Shown here: positions 1 to 7,514 of the stretch, piece after piece
How the letters are laid out: every line of letters starts with the position of its first letter
Position numbering within the stretch: position 1 is the stretch's first letter
From: Candidatus Tepidiaquacellales bacterium UBA6667
Lineage (GTDB): Bacteria > Bacteroidota > Ignavibacteria > Tepidaquicellales > Tepidaquicellaceae
Assembly: GCA_002455255.1 (NCBI GenBank)
Contig: DKKL01000005.1
Location: 12,484-46,638, forward strand
Length of the DNA: 34,155 nucleotides
Reading direction: 5' to 3'
The notes under the pieces: generated by a model
Told to the model about the DNA's origin: nothing
The model's input: only the letters and a program-made list of their open reading frames with translations
Database searches by the model: none
Translations under genes and position numbers: made by a program

Positions 1-316
1 CAAGAAAAAAAATCAGTGAAGTTATTAACCCAAACTTTACATCGCCGAGTTTAAATCCGAAATCTGAAAGTTTTTGTTTGAAAACGAATTTTATAGAAAG
101 AACGGGAATGAGAAACATAATTAATCCGTCAGTAAAAAACCAATACAGACGTGAATCTAATTTATCATTTCCAAAATTATTGTAATAAAATCCCGGACCT
201 GCAAATGCGATTGATAAAAAAATTATTACCGAAACAGAAATAAAAACATAAACAGTTTTAAAATCCAGAGATTTTATTGCAGAGATTAAATCGTTATTTT
301 CTTTTTTAGGATTAAT
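1..316 (-). CDS. CPBP-family intramembrane protease, N-terminal part (cut by window edge)
   Basis: Only the first ~105 codons are present; the gene runs off the low-coordinate edge. The reverse strand reads SDIINPKKENNDLISAIKSL, followed by a hydrophobic segment (VYVFISVSVIIFLSIAFAG), a second one (YWFFTDGLIMFLIPVLSIKF) and then KQKLSDFGFKLGDVKFG. Two N-terminal membrane segments followed by an 'LsdFGfklGd' stretch are typical of the start of Bacteroidota CPBP (CAAX/Abi-type) membrane proteases; the catalytic Glu-Glu motif would lie outside the window. The frame has no ATG, GTG or TTG ahead of the first membrane segment. A good ribosome site (AGGAAG) lies 7 nt before an ATT codon (316-314), which I take as the likely start; ATC (319-317) is an alternative. 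It begins 4 bp after the YbbR-like stop, so it is probably cotranscribed and translationally coupled. The family call rests on the N-terminus only. Confidence 0.5.
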   Translation of the reverse strand, partial: MNPKKENNDLISAIKSLDFKTVYVFISVSVIIFLSIAFAGPGFYYNNFGNDKLDSRLYWFFTDGLIMFLIPVLSIKFVFKQKLSDFGFKLGDVKFGLITSLIFFL

Positions 317-320
317 GATA

Positions 321-1235
321 TCACTTCCTTTTTATGATATACTGAAATCTTTCAGGTGTCTGGTTTATGACATTAAATTTTGGAGGTAAAACTATAATTG
401 GAGTTACATATCCCAAAGTATCATTTTCAATATCCTTGAAGTCAATTTCAGCTCTGATATCAATGGGATTAAGTTTTGATAATTGCTGAACACCGCTTCT
501 TATAGATATATTCATTTTCGGTGGAACAAGCAGGACTTCCCTATCCTGAGGCACGTTTATAATCTCAACATCAACATCATTAAATTCTTTATCAGCGGCA
601 AGCTCAACTGTATAATTTATGGTTACAAAAGAAGGATCAATTTTTAAATTATTACCTAATGAATCTAACAGTTTAACCGTGACAGATAAATTTTCACTTA
701 CTTTTTCAAATTTTTTATATTCTGTTGAGACTGATTTGATTTTTGATATTACAGAAGTAGGACCTGAAATCACCACTGAGTCAGGAGTGATTTCAGGATT
801 ACCAACTATTTGATAAAATGATTTCAAATCAATTTCTACATTATTTATAACAGGGACAGTTTTTGCTAAGGAGTTATCAAAATTAATATTTATGGAGTCA
901 GGTGAAACACTTGTAATTGAAATGTTTTGAGGCAGTTTTAATCTGTCGCTTATACCTTGCATAGTATATATGCGAGTATCTTTTCTAAGGTTTAATAAAT
1001 TTAAGTCGTAGCTTAAATCACTGTTAAACATAACTCCGAGTAAATCCCACCCTTTACCTCTGACAGAAACCACTAAACTATCAGGCAGGTTTCCTGAAGT
1101 TAACTGATTTTTCCCGGATGTAACTTTTACAGGAATTTGTATATCAATATTATATACAAAATTTAAACTCGTATATAACCAAATGAAAACAGCAAATACG
1201 ATAGAAAGAGCTGATATGTAAATTTTCTTATTCAG
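321..1235 (-). CDS. YbbR-like (CdaR-type) membrane-anchored protein
   Basis: YbbR-domain proteins are single-pass membrane proteins with extracytoplasmic repeats; in Firmicutes the relative CdaR modulates the c-di-AMP cyclase CdaA. Here the N-terminus reads NKKIYISALSIVFAVFIWLY, a basic start plus one membrane helix. It is followed by ~260 residues of beta-rich sequence with YbbR-type phrases such as 'VPVINNVEIDL', 'PDSVVISGP' and 'PPKMNISIRS'. The first conventional start (GTG at 1073) would delete the helix and half a repeat, yet the frame stays open upstream to a TAA at 1239-1241. No ATG, GTG or TTG exists there, so the start is probably CTG (1235) or ATT (1238); CTG gives 304 aa. It lies 11 bp after the GWxTD gene and 4 bp before the CPBP gene. 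No cyclase gene is visible, so a c-di-AMP link is only inferred from the family. Confidence 0.65.
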   Translation of the reverse strand: MNKKIYISALSIVFAVFIWLYTSLNFVYNIDIQIPVKVTSGKNQLTSGNLPDSLVVSVRGKGWDLLGVMFNSDLSYDLNLLNLRKDTRIYTMQGISDRLKLPQNISITSVSPDSININFDNSLAKTVPVINNVEIDLKSFYQIVGNPEITPDSVVISGPTSVISKIKSVSTEYKKFEKVSENLSVTVKLLDSLGNNLKIDPSFVTINYTVELAADKEFNDVDVEIINVPQDREVLLVPPKMNISIRSGVQQLSKLNPIDIRAEIDFKDIENDTLGYVTPIIVLPPKFNVINQTPERFQYIIKRK

Positions 1236-1246
1236 AATTTATATTT

Positions 1247-2629
1247 TTATTGGTAAAGTTTATTTTCCCAATCATCATTTCTGAGTTCAGTTCTGATTGT
1301 GGAATGAACAAGTTCATAAATTCCTGATCCACTTTGAGTAATTTCCATAAAAGCACAAATTGCACCCCCTTCAAGTTTTTCGTATTTCCAAATCTCATAA
1401 CTTTTTTTATCGTTTGAATAAGGAAAACTTTCTATTTCCTCCGGTTTACCGTATGTAACATAAATTCTTCCTCTGTCAGTTTTCCAACCTTCCTTAAATG
1501 GTTCTTTAAACAATTGATTTGCTTCAAGAATTTTTTTCAAATATTCCTGTTTAAATTCATTTTGTAAAGTATTTTGATTTGGATCTCTTCTTTTCCAAAA
1601 TTCAAACATAAATTTTCTTTTTTCGTTTAAACCCGGCAAAGATTCAAACGCTTTCTTTTCATTATCTGTTCTTAAAAAAAATGTCAAATCAAAATCTAAA
1701 TTTACAAGTTCTTCTCTCATTGCCGCATATTCCGATACTAAAAATTCTTTATCAGGACTATCAGTAACTGGAGCATCTATTTTGGGGTTATAAACCCAAA
1801 ATTTTTTGGAACGAGTAACGGAAATATTTTTTACAGAATCAGCAATTGTCAAAGTTAATAAATATGATTTAGACGCTAAATTATCTATATTAATTTTCCC
1901 ATATTCTACTCGAGAATCACCACTAACCTTAATTTCTTTCACATTTGTGTAAACAGTGTTATTGTTTTCATCAGTAATTGTTTCAGTTAATTTAAGATTT
2001 GGTGAATTAACCGATTTTAAACCGTAAGATTCAGCGTAGTAATATAAGTTATTTAAATTATTACCATATAACGCACCTGCATTAGGAATTACTTCAAGCG
2101 TATTTTTATGAAAAATACTGTTTTTGTCCTGACTTTTTGATATTGCGGTTGATAGTTCAATATCACTCAGATTGAGCGAAGAACCAAAATTTTTAACATC
2201 AATTTCCATTGAAACACTATCAAAGTTTACAGTATTATTCATATCATTAACAACAATAGAAAGTGTGTAATTTCCGGGATTCAGGATCAAATTAATCTGT
2301 CCGACTAAGTTCAGGTTTAAATTTGCCTGATTAGTATCAGATATTGAAGATGGTAGAGAATAAACTTCATTATATTTTATTTCATTAGTTGTATTCTCCT
2401 TTATATAAATATTGAGTGAAGCAACTGCTTCAAAGTTATTATTTTGGGAATTCATTTTATACGACAAAGTTTTCTGCAAGACAGAATAATAAATTTCCAA
2501 AATACTTTTATTCTCGGCACCTTTGAAAACAGCATAATCAAACTGAGCCTGAATTTTATAATCATTTGCAAACAAAGGGGATACATAAATTACTAATAGG
2601 GAAAGAATGAAATAAAATTTTTTTCTCAT
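1247..2629 (-). CDS. GWxTD domain-containing secreted protein
   Basis: 460 aa with a clear signal peptide (MRKKFYFILSLLVIYVSPLFA) and a C-terminal GWxTD domain. The name-giving GWKTD is at residues 381-385, followed by RGRIYVTYGKPEEIE and, later, YEIWKYEKLEGG, which are the hallmark blocks of the family. The ~170 residues before it include FWKRRDPNQNTLQNEFKQEY, also typical of this family. The middle looks like beta-sandwich extracytoplasmic sequence. Function is unknown; the family is common in Bacteroidota, Ignavibacteriota and Acidobacteriota and is usually periplasmic. It starts only ~12 bp after the terminator of the upstream PorV/PorQ gene, so its transcripts come either from a promoter overlapping that terminator or from read-through. 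It heads a short operon with the YbbR-like and CPBP genes. Confidence 0.85.
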   Translation of the reverse strand: MRKKFYFILSLLVIYVSPLFANDYKIQAQFDYAVFKGAENKSILEIYYSVLQKTLSYKMNSQNNNFEAVASLNIYIKENTTNEIKYNEVYSLPSSISDTNQANLNLNLVGQINLILNPGNYTLSIVVNDMNNTVNFDSVSMEIDVKNFGSSLNLSDIELSTAISKSQDKNSIFHKNTLEVIPNAGALYGNNLNNLYYYAESYGLKSVNSPNLKLTETITDENNNTVYTNVKEIKVSGDSRVEYGKINIDNLASKSYLLTLTIADSVKNISVTRSKKFWVYNPKIDAPVTDSPDKEFLVSEYAAMREELVNLDFDLTFFLRTDNEKKAFESLPGLNEKRKFMFEFWKRRDPNQNTLQNEFKQEYLKKILEANQLFKEPFKEGWKTDRGRIYVTYGKPEEIESFPYSNDKKSYEIWKYEKLEGGAICAFMEITQSGSGIYELVHSTIRTELRNDDWENKLYQ

Positions 2630-2640
2630 AATGTTTAAGT

Positions 2641-2678
2641 TAAAAAAAAAGGTAACCTTTGAATGAACAGGTTACCTT
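2641..2678 (-). terminator. Rho-independent terminator after the PorV/PorQ gene
   Basis: A 10-bp perfect stem (AAGGTAACCT at 2649-2658 with AGGTTACCTT at 2669-2678) encloses a 10-nt loop. Read on the minus strand it is followed by an unbroken run of nine T. It sits 25 bp past the PorV/PorQ stop codon and closes that transcript ahead of the GWxTD gene. Confidence 0.9.
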
Positions 2679-2702
2679 CAATTTAATAAATTTTAAATAT
2701 TA

Positions 2703-3740
2703 TTAAAATCCTACATTTAGCGTAAAGAACTGATTAGTTCCTTCAGAGAATCTGTCTTTACTCATAACTCTGTAGGCATAGTCAAAGCCAAGCATAACAC
2801 CACTGAAAGGATATTTAACACCTGCACCAAAAGATGGTCCGAATAATGACTCTCCGTTATCTTTTGCCTGTGGTCTGTAGTTAAATGCTCCTCTTAAGTA
2901 GAAGTTATTATTGTAATTATATTCTAATCCGAATTTGTATTCATCGCTTGAAAATCCTGAATTCTGGAATGCAGTTGATATATTCAATGTGTTTTGTGTA
3001 TTCATTGTATATGTGTATGATGCTCCGATTTCAAGATTTGTCGGTAAATCAAATGGTTCTAATATAATTTTTCTCGTTACTGTTTGTCCGTTTTCTACAT
3101 AGGTTCTTTCAAGACCCGGTCCGTCAAATGTCATTGCTGAACCTAAGTTCTTTATTGCTATTCCGAAGGCAAGTCCTGATGTTCCACCGATATACTGGAT
3201 ACCAAAGTCAAATGCCATTCCATTGGCTGTAACATTGGCTACGTTTTCTGATATCAGTTTTATGTTTGTTCCGAATCTAATCTTATCTGTCATTTGACGT
3301 GCAAAACTTAATGACGCTATAAGATAGGTTGGCTGGAATACTGTTCCTGTTCCTTCAGGCTGTAGCTCTGTGGTCTCAAGAATTTCTCCTATGTTTAATG
3401 AACGGATTGAAGCTCCGACTACTCCAAGTCCTATATCTGATGCTCCTGCAAAGTATTGCATATTCATATCTGCGAAGTAACTCATATGTGAAAACATTAC
3501 TTCGGCTGTTGATGAATTTAATCTTGCCAGTCCGGCAGGATTCCAATACATTGCATCTATACCTGTGACGTAAGATAAGTTCGAACCACCAAGTGAGGTG
3601 CCTACCGAACCAACAGGTATTAATAACTCAGGAGCGGCTGATGTACCAAACTTTCCTCGGTCACCGGCTGTTACAACACTTGCCATAAGACAAAATACTG
3701 TAACGATTGCTACTAATGTTTTATTGTATTTTATTTTCAT
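2703..3740 (-). CDS. PorV/PorQ-family outer-membrane protein
   Basis: 345 aa. A signal peptide (residues ~1-25, ending ASVVTAG) is followed by a mature start with AAPELLIPVGSVGTSLGG and 'GIDAMYWNPAGLARL', the diagnostic block of PorV/PorQ-family beta-barrels related to FadL. The rest alternates short amphipathic strands with glycine-rich turns and ends in an aromatic residue (FFTLNVGF), as expected for an outer-membrane barrel. In type IX secretion PorV shuttles cargo to the sortase PorU, while other family members are of unknown role, so the match supports the family but not PorV itself. The presence of five proteins with sorting-type tails in the same window fits a type IX-like pathway. The gene is preceded by a leader hairpin that overlaps its ribosome site and is closed by a strong terminator. 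Codons ending in A predominate, unlike the GWxTD gene next to it. Confidence 0.85.
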   Translation of the reverse strand: MKIKYNKTLVAIVTVFCLMASVVTAGDRGKFGTSAAPELLIPVGSVGTSLGGSNLSYVTGIDAMYWNPAGLARLNSSTAEVMFSHMSYFADMNMQYFAGASDIGLGVVGASIRSLNIGEILETTELQPEGTGTVFQPTYLIASLSFARQMTDKIRFGTNIKLISENVANVTANGMAFDFGIQYIGGTSGLAFGIAIKNLGSAMTFDGPGLERTYVENGQTVTRKIILEPFDLPTNLEIGASYTYTMNTQNTLNISTAFQNSGFSSDEYKFGLEYNYNNNFYLRGAFNYRPQAKDNGESLFGPSFGAGVKYPFSGVMLGFDYAYRVMSKDRFSEGTNQFFTLNVGF

Positions 3741-3750
3741 TTTTTAAAAT

Positions 3751-3770
3751 CTCCTGTTTTGTTTTACAGG
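3751..3770 (-). promoter_or_regulatory. Hairpin overlapping the ribosome binding site of the PorV/PorQ gene
   Basis: On the minus strand CCTGT (3770-3766) can pair with ACAGG (3757-3753) across an 8-nt A-rich loop. The 3' arm runs directly into GAG, so the AGGAG ribosome site (3755-3751), 10 nt before the ATG, is partly inside the stem. The stem is only 5 bp, so any control of translation is tentative. Confidence 0.35.
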
Positions 3771-3782
3771 TCTGACCTTGCT

Positions 3783-3815
3783 GAGAACTTCAGATGTTTT
3801 CCATCCAAAGTTCTC
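3783..3815 (-). terminator. Hairpin between the 1156-aa gene and the PorV/PorQ gene
   Basis: On the minus strand GAGAACTT (3815-3808) pairs with AAGTTCTC (3790-3783), and inside it GATG pairs with CATC around a GAAAA loop, with a symmetric TG/TG internal loop. It lies 22 bp past the stop of the large secreted-protein gene. No T-run follows, so it may be an attenuator, a stability element or a processing site rather than a true terminator. Confidence 0.5.
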
Positions 3816-3836
3816 TCTCAAGTCAAACTCTGAAAA

Positions 3837-6800
3837 TTAGTTCGTAAAGTTTATTCGTTCTTGTGCGGTAAACACTACTATCTTTATCACTTTTTGTCCT
3901 ACGCCCGGTGCATCTACTAATGCTACATAAATACCGCTTGCTACAGGCACTGCTTCTAAATTCTGCAGGTTCCACCTTGCCGTTGAGTTTATTGCAGGAT
4001 TTAAATTCTGTGATTTATCTATCGTTGCCATCAAATCGCCATTTAACGAATATATACTTATCTTACAACTTGCTGGTAAGTTCCTGAACTCTACAAATCT
4101 ATTGGCTATGCCTGATTGTAAAGTGCTGTAACCATAATATGGGTTTGGAACTACTCTGATTTTTTCCATCTCGTTCTTGTCTTTGGCTACCTGTGTATTA
4201 CCAAATACAGGTGCCTTTGTCTCAAACTCATAGAATAATGGAATATTTCCCTGTACAAAAGGTCGGGTTACTGTGTATGGATAGAATATTAACTCGTCAT
4301 TATTTACTGCTGCTGAAGTTGGAGTTATTAATCTTGGTGCCCATACATACATTATATCCAATTGTTGTTGTCTTAGGTTCAATGCTCCTGTTGTATAGTT
4401 CGGTATTACTGTCTCTGAATAATCTGAGTTGAAGAAATATACAAACAAGAATCCGCCTGTGGAATCTGCTGACATATTGAATGCTGATGATGAATCAACT
4501 GTTCTTGTCTTTACAAATCCTACATTGATTCTTCGTGGTGTTGCACTGGAATCTGTCGGGTCTATCTCTTCGGCGATAAACGGTACTCTGTCATAACCTC
4601 TGAATAAATATCTTGATCCGGAGGATAGTGGAGTAGCTGCTGTATCAACATATCTGTACGCTAACTGTCCGTCATTCAGATTTGTTTTCCATGTTAATCT
4701 GATTGTTCTGTATCTCTCAGGTGTCAGATTTGACGGAACGTTGTTCCAGGTTCCTCTGATTACTGATGAGATTGCCATAGATTGTGATTGCCATGGTCCG
4801 CCGTTTGGTACTATTTTACTTCCGGTTACGAACTGATTACCAGAAGGTCTGTATTCCCAACCTGGACTTCTGGTTTGGATACTGTCAGGAGTTCGGGTAG
4901 CGGATGGATCTTTTACTATACCTACATTTCCTGCATAAGTACCGCCACCTGCGGAAGTAAATCTAATTTTCTGAACGTTAATATATATACCGTCAACTAT
5001 TCTTGATGAATCATATGCCTGAGATTTTATATCTACAAACTTAAGATTCAAAGGAGTTGCTGTTGGATCCTGTGCATATGTTAAGAACCTGCTTGAACCT
5101 TCCGGTACTCTTTTCAAAGTATCCCATGCGTCGCTGCCGGCTAATTGTCTGATTACTCTATAAGTTGTATCAGAAGATCCGAATAATACTCTGTATTTTG
5201 CATTAAGTAAAACATCCTGATTTTTGATAATGGGTATAACCCCTAAATCTCTTCTATTTGTGATAAGAGTATCATTATTTTTCATTTCAAAAGTTGTTCC
5301 GATTGGTGGGGCAATCGGGGTATAATTAACAGTTTGCCCTGAGAGAGAATTTCTAACCAATCTAAAACCACGCCTAATTTTTCCGGATTTACTAACAGCA
5401 TAAGCCATTACAGCAAACTGATAAGTTTGACCATAGACGAAAGCTGAAACACCTCCATAGTTTTCAGGAAATTGGGTAGATGAAAGAGTAACGGATCTAT
5501 AAATACCTGTATTAGGAAATCCGGAAGGCGTAGGATATGAATAAGGTGGTAAAACCGGGAAAGGAGCAAATTGTTCCTGGAGTGTATTATTAACTAAAAC
5601 CTGAACTCCGGTTGAGAAGGTATCCACAACTGAACCGATTGTATCCCTTATATCATATATGGCAACGAGTTTAACATTATTAGATGAGCCCGATATAGAA
5701 AGAGGGTCACCAAAGTTCGGCATATTGTTACCGAGTTTATTTATCTCGTAAATTTCATAACCTTGGAATTCATAAATATTCGAATCCTGAGGTAAAAAGA
5801 AAACCGAGTCCCAATATTTATATGCTTCAGAAATGTCAGTCCAGTTTAAAGTAATATTACACTGACCCGGAACAGTAGGAATATAAACCGGAGTAACAAC
5901 TGGAGGAGGAGGAGGAGGAGTTACTTCAAAATCAGCATCATAAATTTTCTGAGCAGTTTCTGAAAGTCTTTTTAATAGAGTAACAGAATTTAAATTAGAG
6001 TTCCCTCTTGCAACGAACTGAGCAAGAACAATATTTTGAGTATCACCGGGAACAATGATGAAATCATCAGCACCTGAGTTAAATATAAATCTTCTATCTC
6101 CAACAGGATTAACAGTTACTGAAGTACCGGTAGTTCCGCCACAGTTTTGCACAGAACCTTTTAGTTCAGTCCAGCCGGAATTTGTCGCAGGATCACCGGG
6201 ATATACAAATTTAGTCGGAGAAGGTGGAGTAGTTAATGGATCTAAATATGGAGACCCATCTTTTTTAACACCGGTTAACATTTGATAAGCCGGAAAAGGT
6301 TCGCCGTTAGGGTCTGATTCGCAAGGAGGGGGAATGTTTCCGGAGTTAGTAAAAAATACAAAAGAAGTTAAACCAAGAGTATCGCCGGTTGCTCTGTTAA
6401 CAGGAGATTTAAAATAATCCATTCCAAAAGCCGGAGGATTATTACCATATTCAGGATCGCTATTTGTCCCGTTATAGCAATAACCAAGATTTAGATTTGT
6501 ATCACATCCAATATAATCATCATCTTCAAAACCTAGATCAGGATCTACAACTACACCAAAATAAGTTCTATCCCAATCTCTGTCTCCTCTGTTTATAACT
6601 TCCCAGTTGACGAATTGCAGGTCTTCAAGACCGGGTGAATTATAAGCCCATATTGTAAGAGCAACCTGTACTTTCATTACAGGATTTGAAATTCCACCTC
6701 CAAAACCTTCACCCGTATTTTTTTGAGAAGGATCGCCATCGGTCATCACGAGAAAAGCCGTTTGCCCTGCATTTTTAACACCAGGTTTATCAATACCCGG

Positions 6801-7307
6801 ATCATACTGACCATTATTATTAAGGTCAACATAAGGTGCACCGAAAGGTACCATTTTATCCCAATTAGCATAGTCAGGATTAGTTCCTGCATTATCAAAG
6901 GAATAGACAGAATAAATTTTGAAGTCCGGATTAGTAACAAAAACACCGGCATTATTCCAAAAACCAGGAGCAAATTCACCTTTATAAGAAGCCATTACTT
7001 GTGCTAAGGAGTCATCTATATAACAGCCAATAGAAAGACCGGCGCTATAACAGGCATGAATACCAGAATTTTTAGGCCATTCAAATCCCGGATTTGAATT
7101 AGCGGTATTTTGGTTAAAAATACCTGTGTTTTGAAAAATAGAGTTAATATTATTTGTATTAATGTTTACTCTTTGCACGGTAACTATTGAACCGGTAGCG
7201 TGATGAGTAATAGGATTTTGGTTAATAGTAACCCGGGGTTTTCCTATTATTTCGGACTGAAATAACAGAATGAGAAAAAACAGGCAGATGAAGTAAAATT
7301 TTTTCAT
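3837..7307 (-). CDS. Large secreted protein with degenerate C-terminal sorting-like domain
   Basis: 1156 aa with a signal peptide (MKKFYFICLFFLILLFQSEI). I do not recognise a named enzyme family. Visible features are an aspartate/asparagine-rich loop (DLNNNGQYDPGIDKPG) and an EDDDYIGCDTNLNLGY stretch that look like Ca-binding turns. A run of six prolines near residues 463-468 separates the N-terminal ~460 residues from fibronectin-like beta repeats that begin 'CNITLNWTDIS'. From residue ~1051 the sequence VVPNPYYGYS...SIYSLNGDLMATI...VPVASGIYVALV resembles a type A sorting domain, but the chain runs ~10 residues past the usual basic end (FTAQERINFTN). It is expressed from a structured leader (7338-7499) and followed by the PorV/PorQ gene. 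By eye, codons in the 3' part (below ~5200) mostly end in A, whereas those in the 5' part mostly end in T. Probable role: surface or secreted structural protein. Confidence 0.75.
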   Translation of the reverse strand: MKKFYFICLFFLILLFQSEIIGKPRVTINQNPITHHATGSIVTVQRVNINTNNINSIFQNTGIFNQNTANSNPGFEWPKNSGIHACYSAGLSIGCYIDDSLAQVMASYKGEFAPGFWNNAGVFVTNPDFKIYSVYSFDNAGTNPDYANWDKMVPFGAPYVDLNNNGQYDPGIDKPGVKNAGQTAFLVMTDGDPSQKNTGEGFGGGISNPVMKVQVALTIWAYNSPGLEDLQFVNWEVINRGDRDWDRTYFGVVVDPDLGFEDDDYIGCDTNLNLGYCYNGTNSDPEYGNNPPAFGMDYFKSPVNRATGDTLGLTSFVFFTNSGNIPPPCESDPNGEPFPAYQMLTGVKKDGSPYLDPLTTPPSPTKFVYPGDPATNSGWTELKGSVQNCGGTTGTSVTVNPVGDRRFIFNSGADDFIIVPGDTQNIVLAQFVARGNSNLNSVTLLKRLSETAQKIYDADFEVTPPPPPPVVTPVYIPTVPGQCNITLNWTDISEAYKYWDSVFFLPQDSNIYEFQGYEIYEINKLGNNMPNFGDPLSISGSSNNVKLVAIYDIRDTIGSVVDTFSTGVQVLVNNTLQEQFAPFPVLPPYSYPTPSGFPNTGIYRSVTLSSTQFPENYGGVSAFVYGQTYQFAVMAYAVSKSGKIRRGFRLVRNSLSGQTVNYTPIAPPIGTTFEMKNNDTLITNRRDLGVIPIIKNQDVLLNAKYRVLFGSSDTTYRVIRQLAGSDAWDTLKRVPEGSSRFLTYAQDPTATPLNLKFVDIKSQAYDSSRIVDGIYINVQKIRFTSAGGGTYAGNVGIVKDPSATRTPDSIQTRSPGWEYRPSGNQFVTGSKIVPNGGPWQSQSMAISSVIRGTWNNVPSNLTPERYRTIRLTWKTNLNDGQLAYRYVDTAATPLSSGSRYLFRGYDRVPFIAEEIDPTDSSATPRRINVGFVKTRTVDSSSAFNMSADSTGGFLFVYFFNSDYSETVIPNYTTGALNLRQQQLDIMYVWAPRLITPTSAAVNNDELIFYPYTVTRPFVQGNIPLFYEFETKAPVFGNTQVAKDKNEMEKIRVVPNPYYGYSTLQSGIANRFVEFRNLPASCKISIYSLNGDLMATIDKSQNLNPAINSTARWNLQNLEAVPVASGIYVALVDAPGVGQKVIKIVVFTAQERINFTN

Positions 7308-7337
7308 ATCCGTTTAATTTAAGTTTGAAAATAATTT

Positions 7338-7404
7338 GGGGATTTTATAATTGGGGATAGCTATGGGGATTTTTATTTAGTCGGGGATATTTTTTATTGG
7401 GGAT
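7338..7404. repeat. Five GGGGAT repeats in the leader of the 1156-aa gene
   Basis: GGGGAT occurs at 7338, 7353, 7365, 7383 and 7399, i.e. every 12-18 bp within 67 bp, separated by AT-rich spacers. Transcripts of the minus-strand gene that starts at 7307 would carry five AUCCCC elements in the 5' leader. The sixth copy, in the opposite orientation (TATCCCC at 7464-7470), forms the loop of the neighbouring hairpin. Confidence 0.7.
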
Positions 7405-7437
7405 ATGTAAAGAACAAAAAATTATTTAATAAATCCC

Positions 7438-7499
7438 GAATGATTCCGGCAGTTTTTATAAAGTATCCCCATATTTATAAAATTTGCTGCCGGATATTC
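7438..7499 (-). promoter_or_regulatory. Long two-part hairpin, terminator or leader element
   Basis: Inner perfect stem of 9 bp (TTTTATAAA 7454-7462 with TTTATAAAA 7474-7482), outer perfect stem of 7 bp (CCGGCAG 7446-7452 with CTGCCGG 7487-7493), and further partial pairing out to GAAT at 7438 and ATTC at 7496-7499. The 11-nt loop reads UAUGGGGAUAC on the minus strand. It begins 15 bp after the stop of the sorted protein at 7515 and lies upstream of the 1156-aa gene. It has no clear T-run, so it may end the first transcript or fold in the leader of the second. Confidence 0.6.
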
Positions 7500-7514
7500 A
7501 GGAAAATCTGAAAC

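Noticed and set aside
321..1235. Diadenylate cyclase operon (cdaA-ybbR)
   Set aside because: No DisA_N-type cyclase is present next to the YbbR-like gene in this window; the upstream gene is a GWxTD protein.
5902..5920. GGA triplet run as a phase-variable microsatellite
   Set aside because: It encodes six prolines in frame; length changes would be in multiples of three and could not switch the gene off.
6723..7007. Reading frames on both strands inside the 1156-aa gene
   Set aside because: Composition is Ile/Leu-rich without domain features and the main frame is uninterrupted with a signal peptide, so these are shadows.
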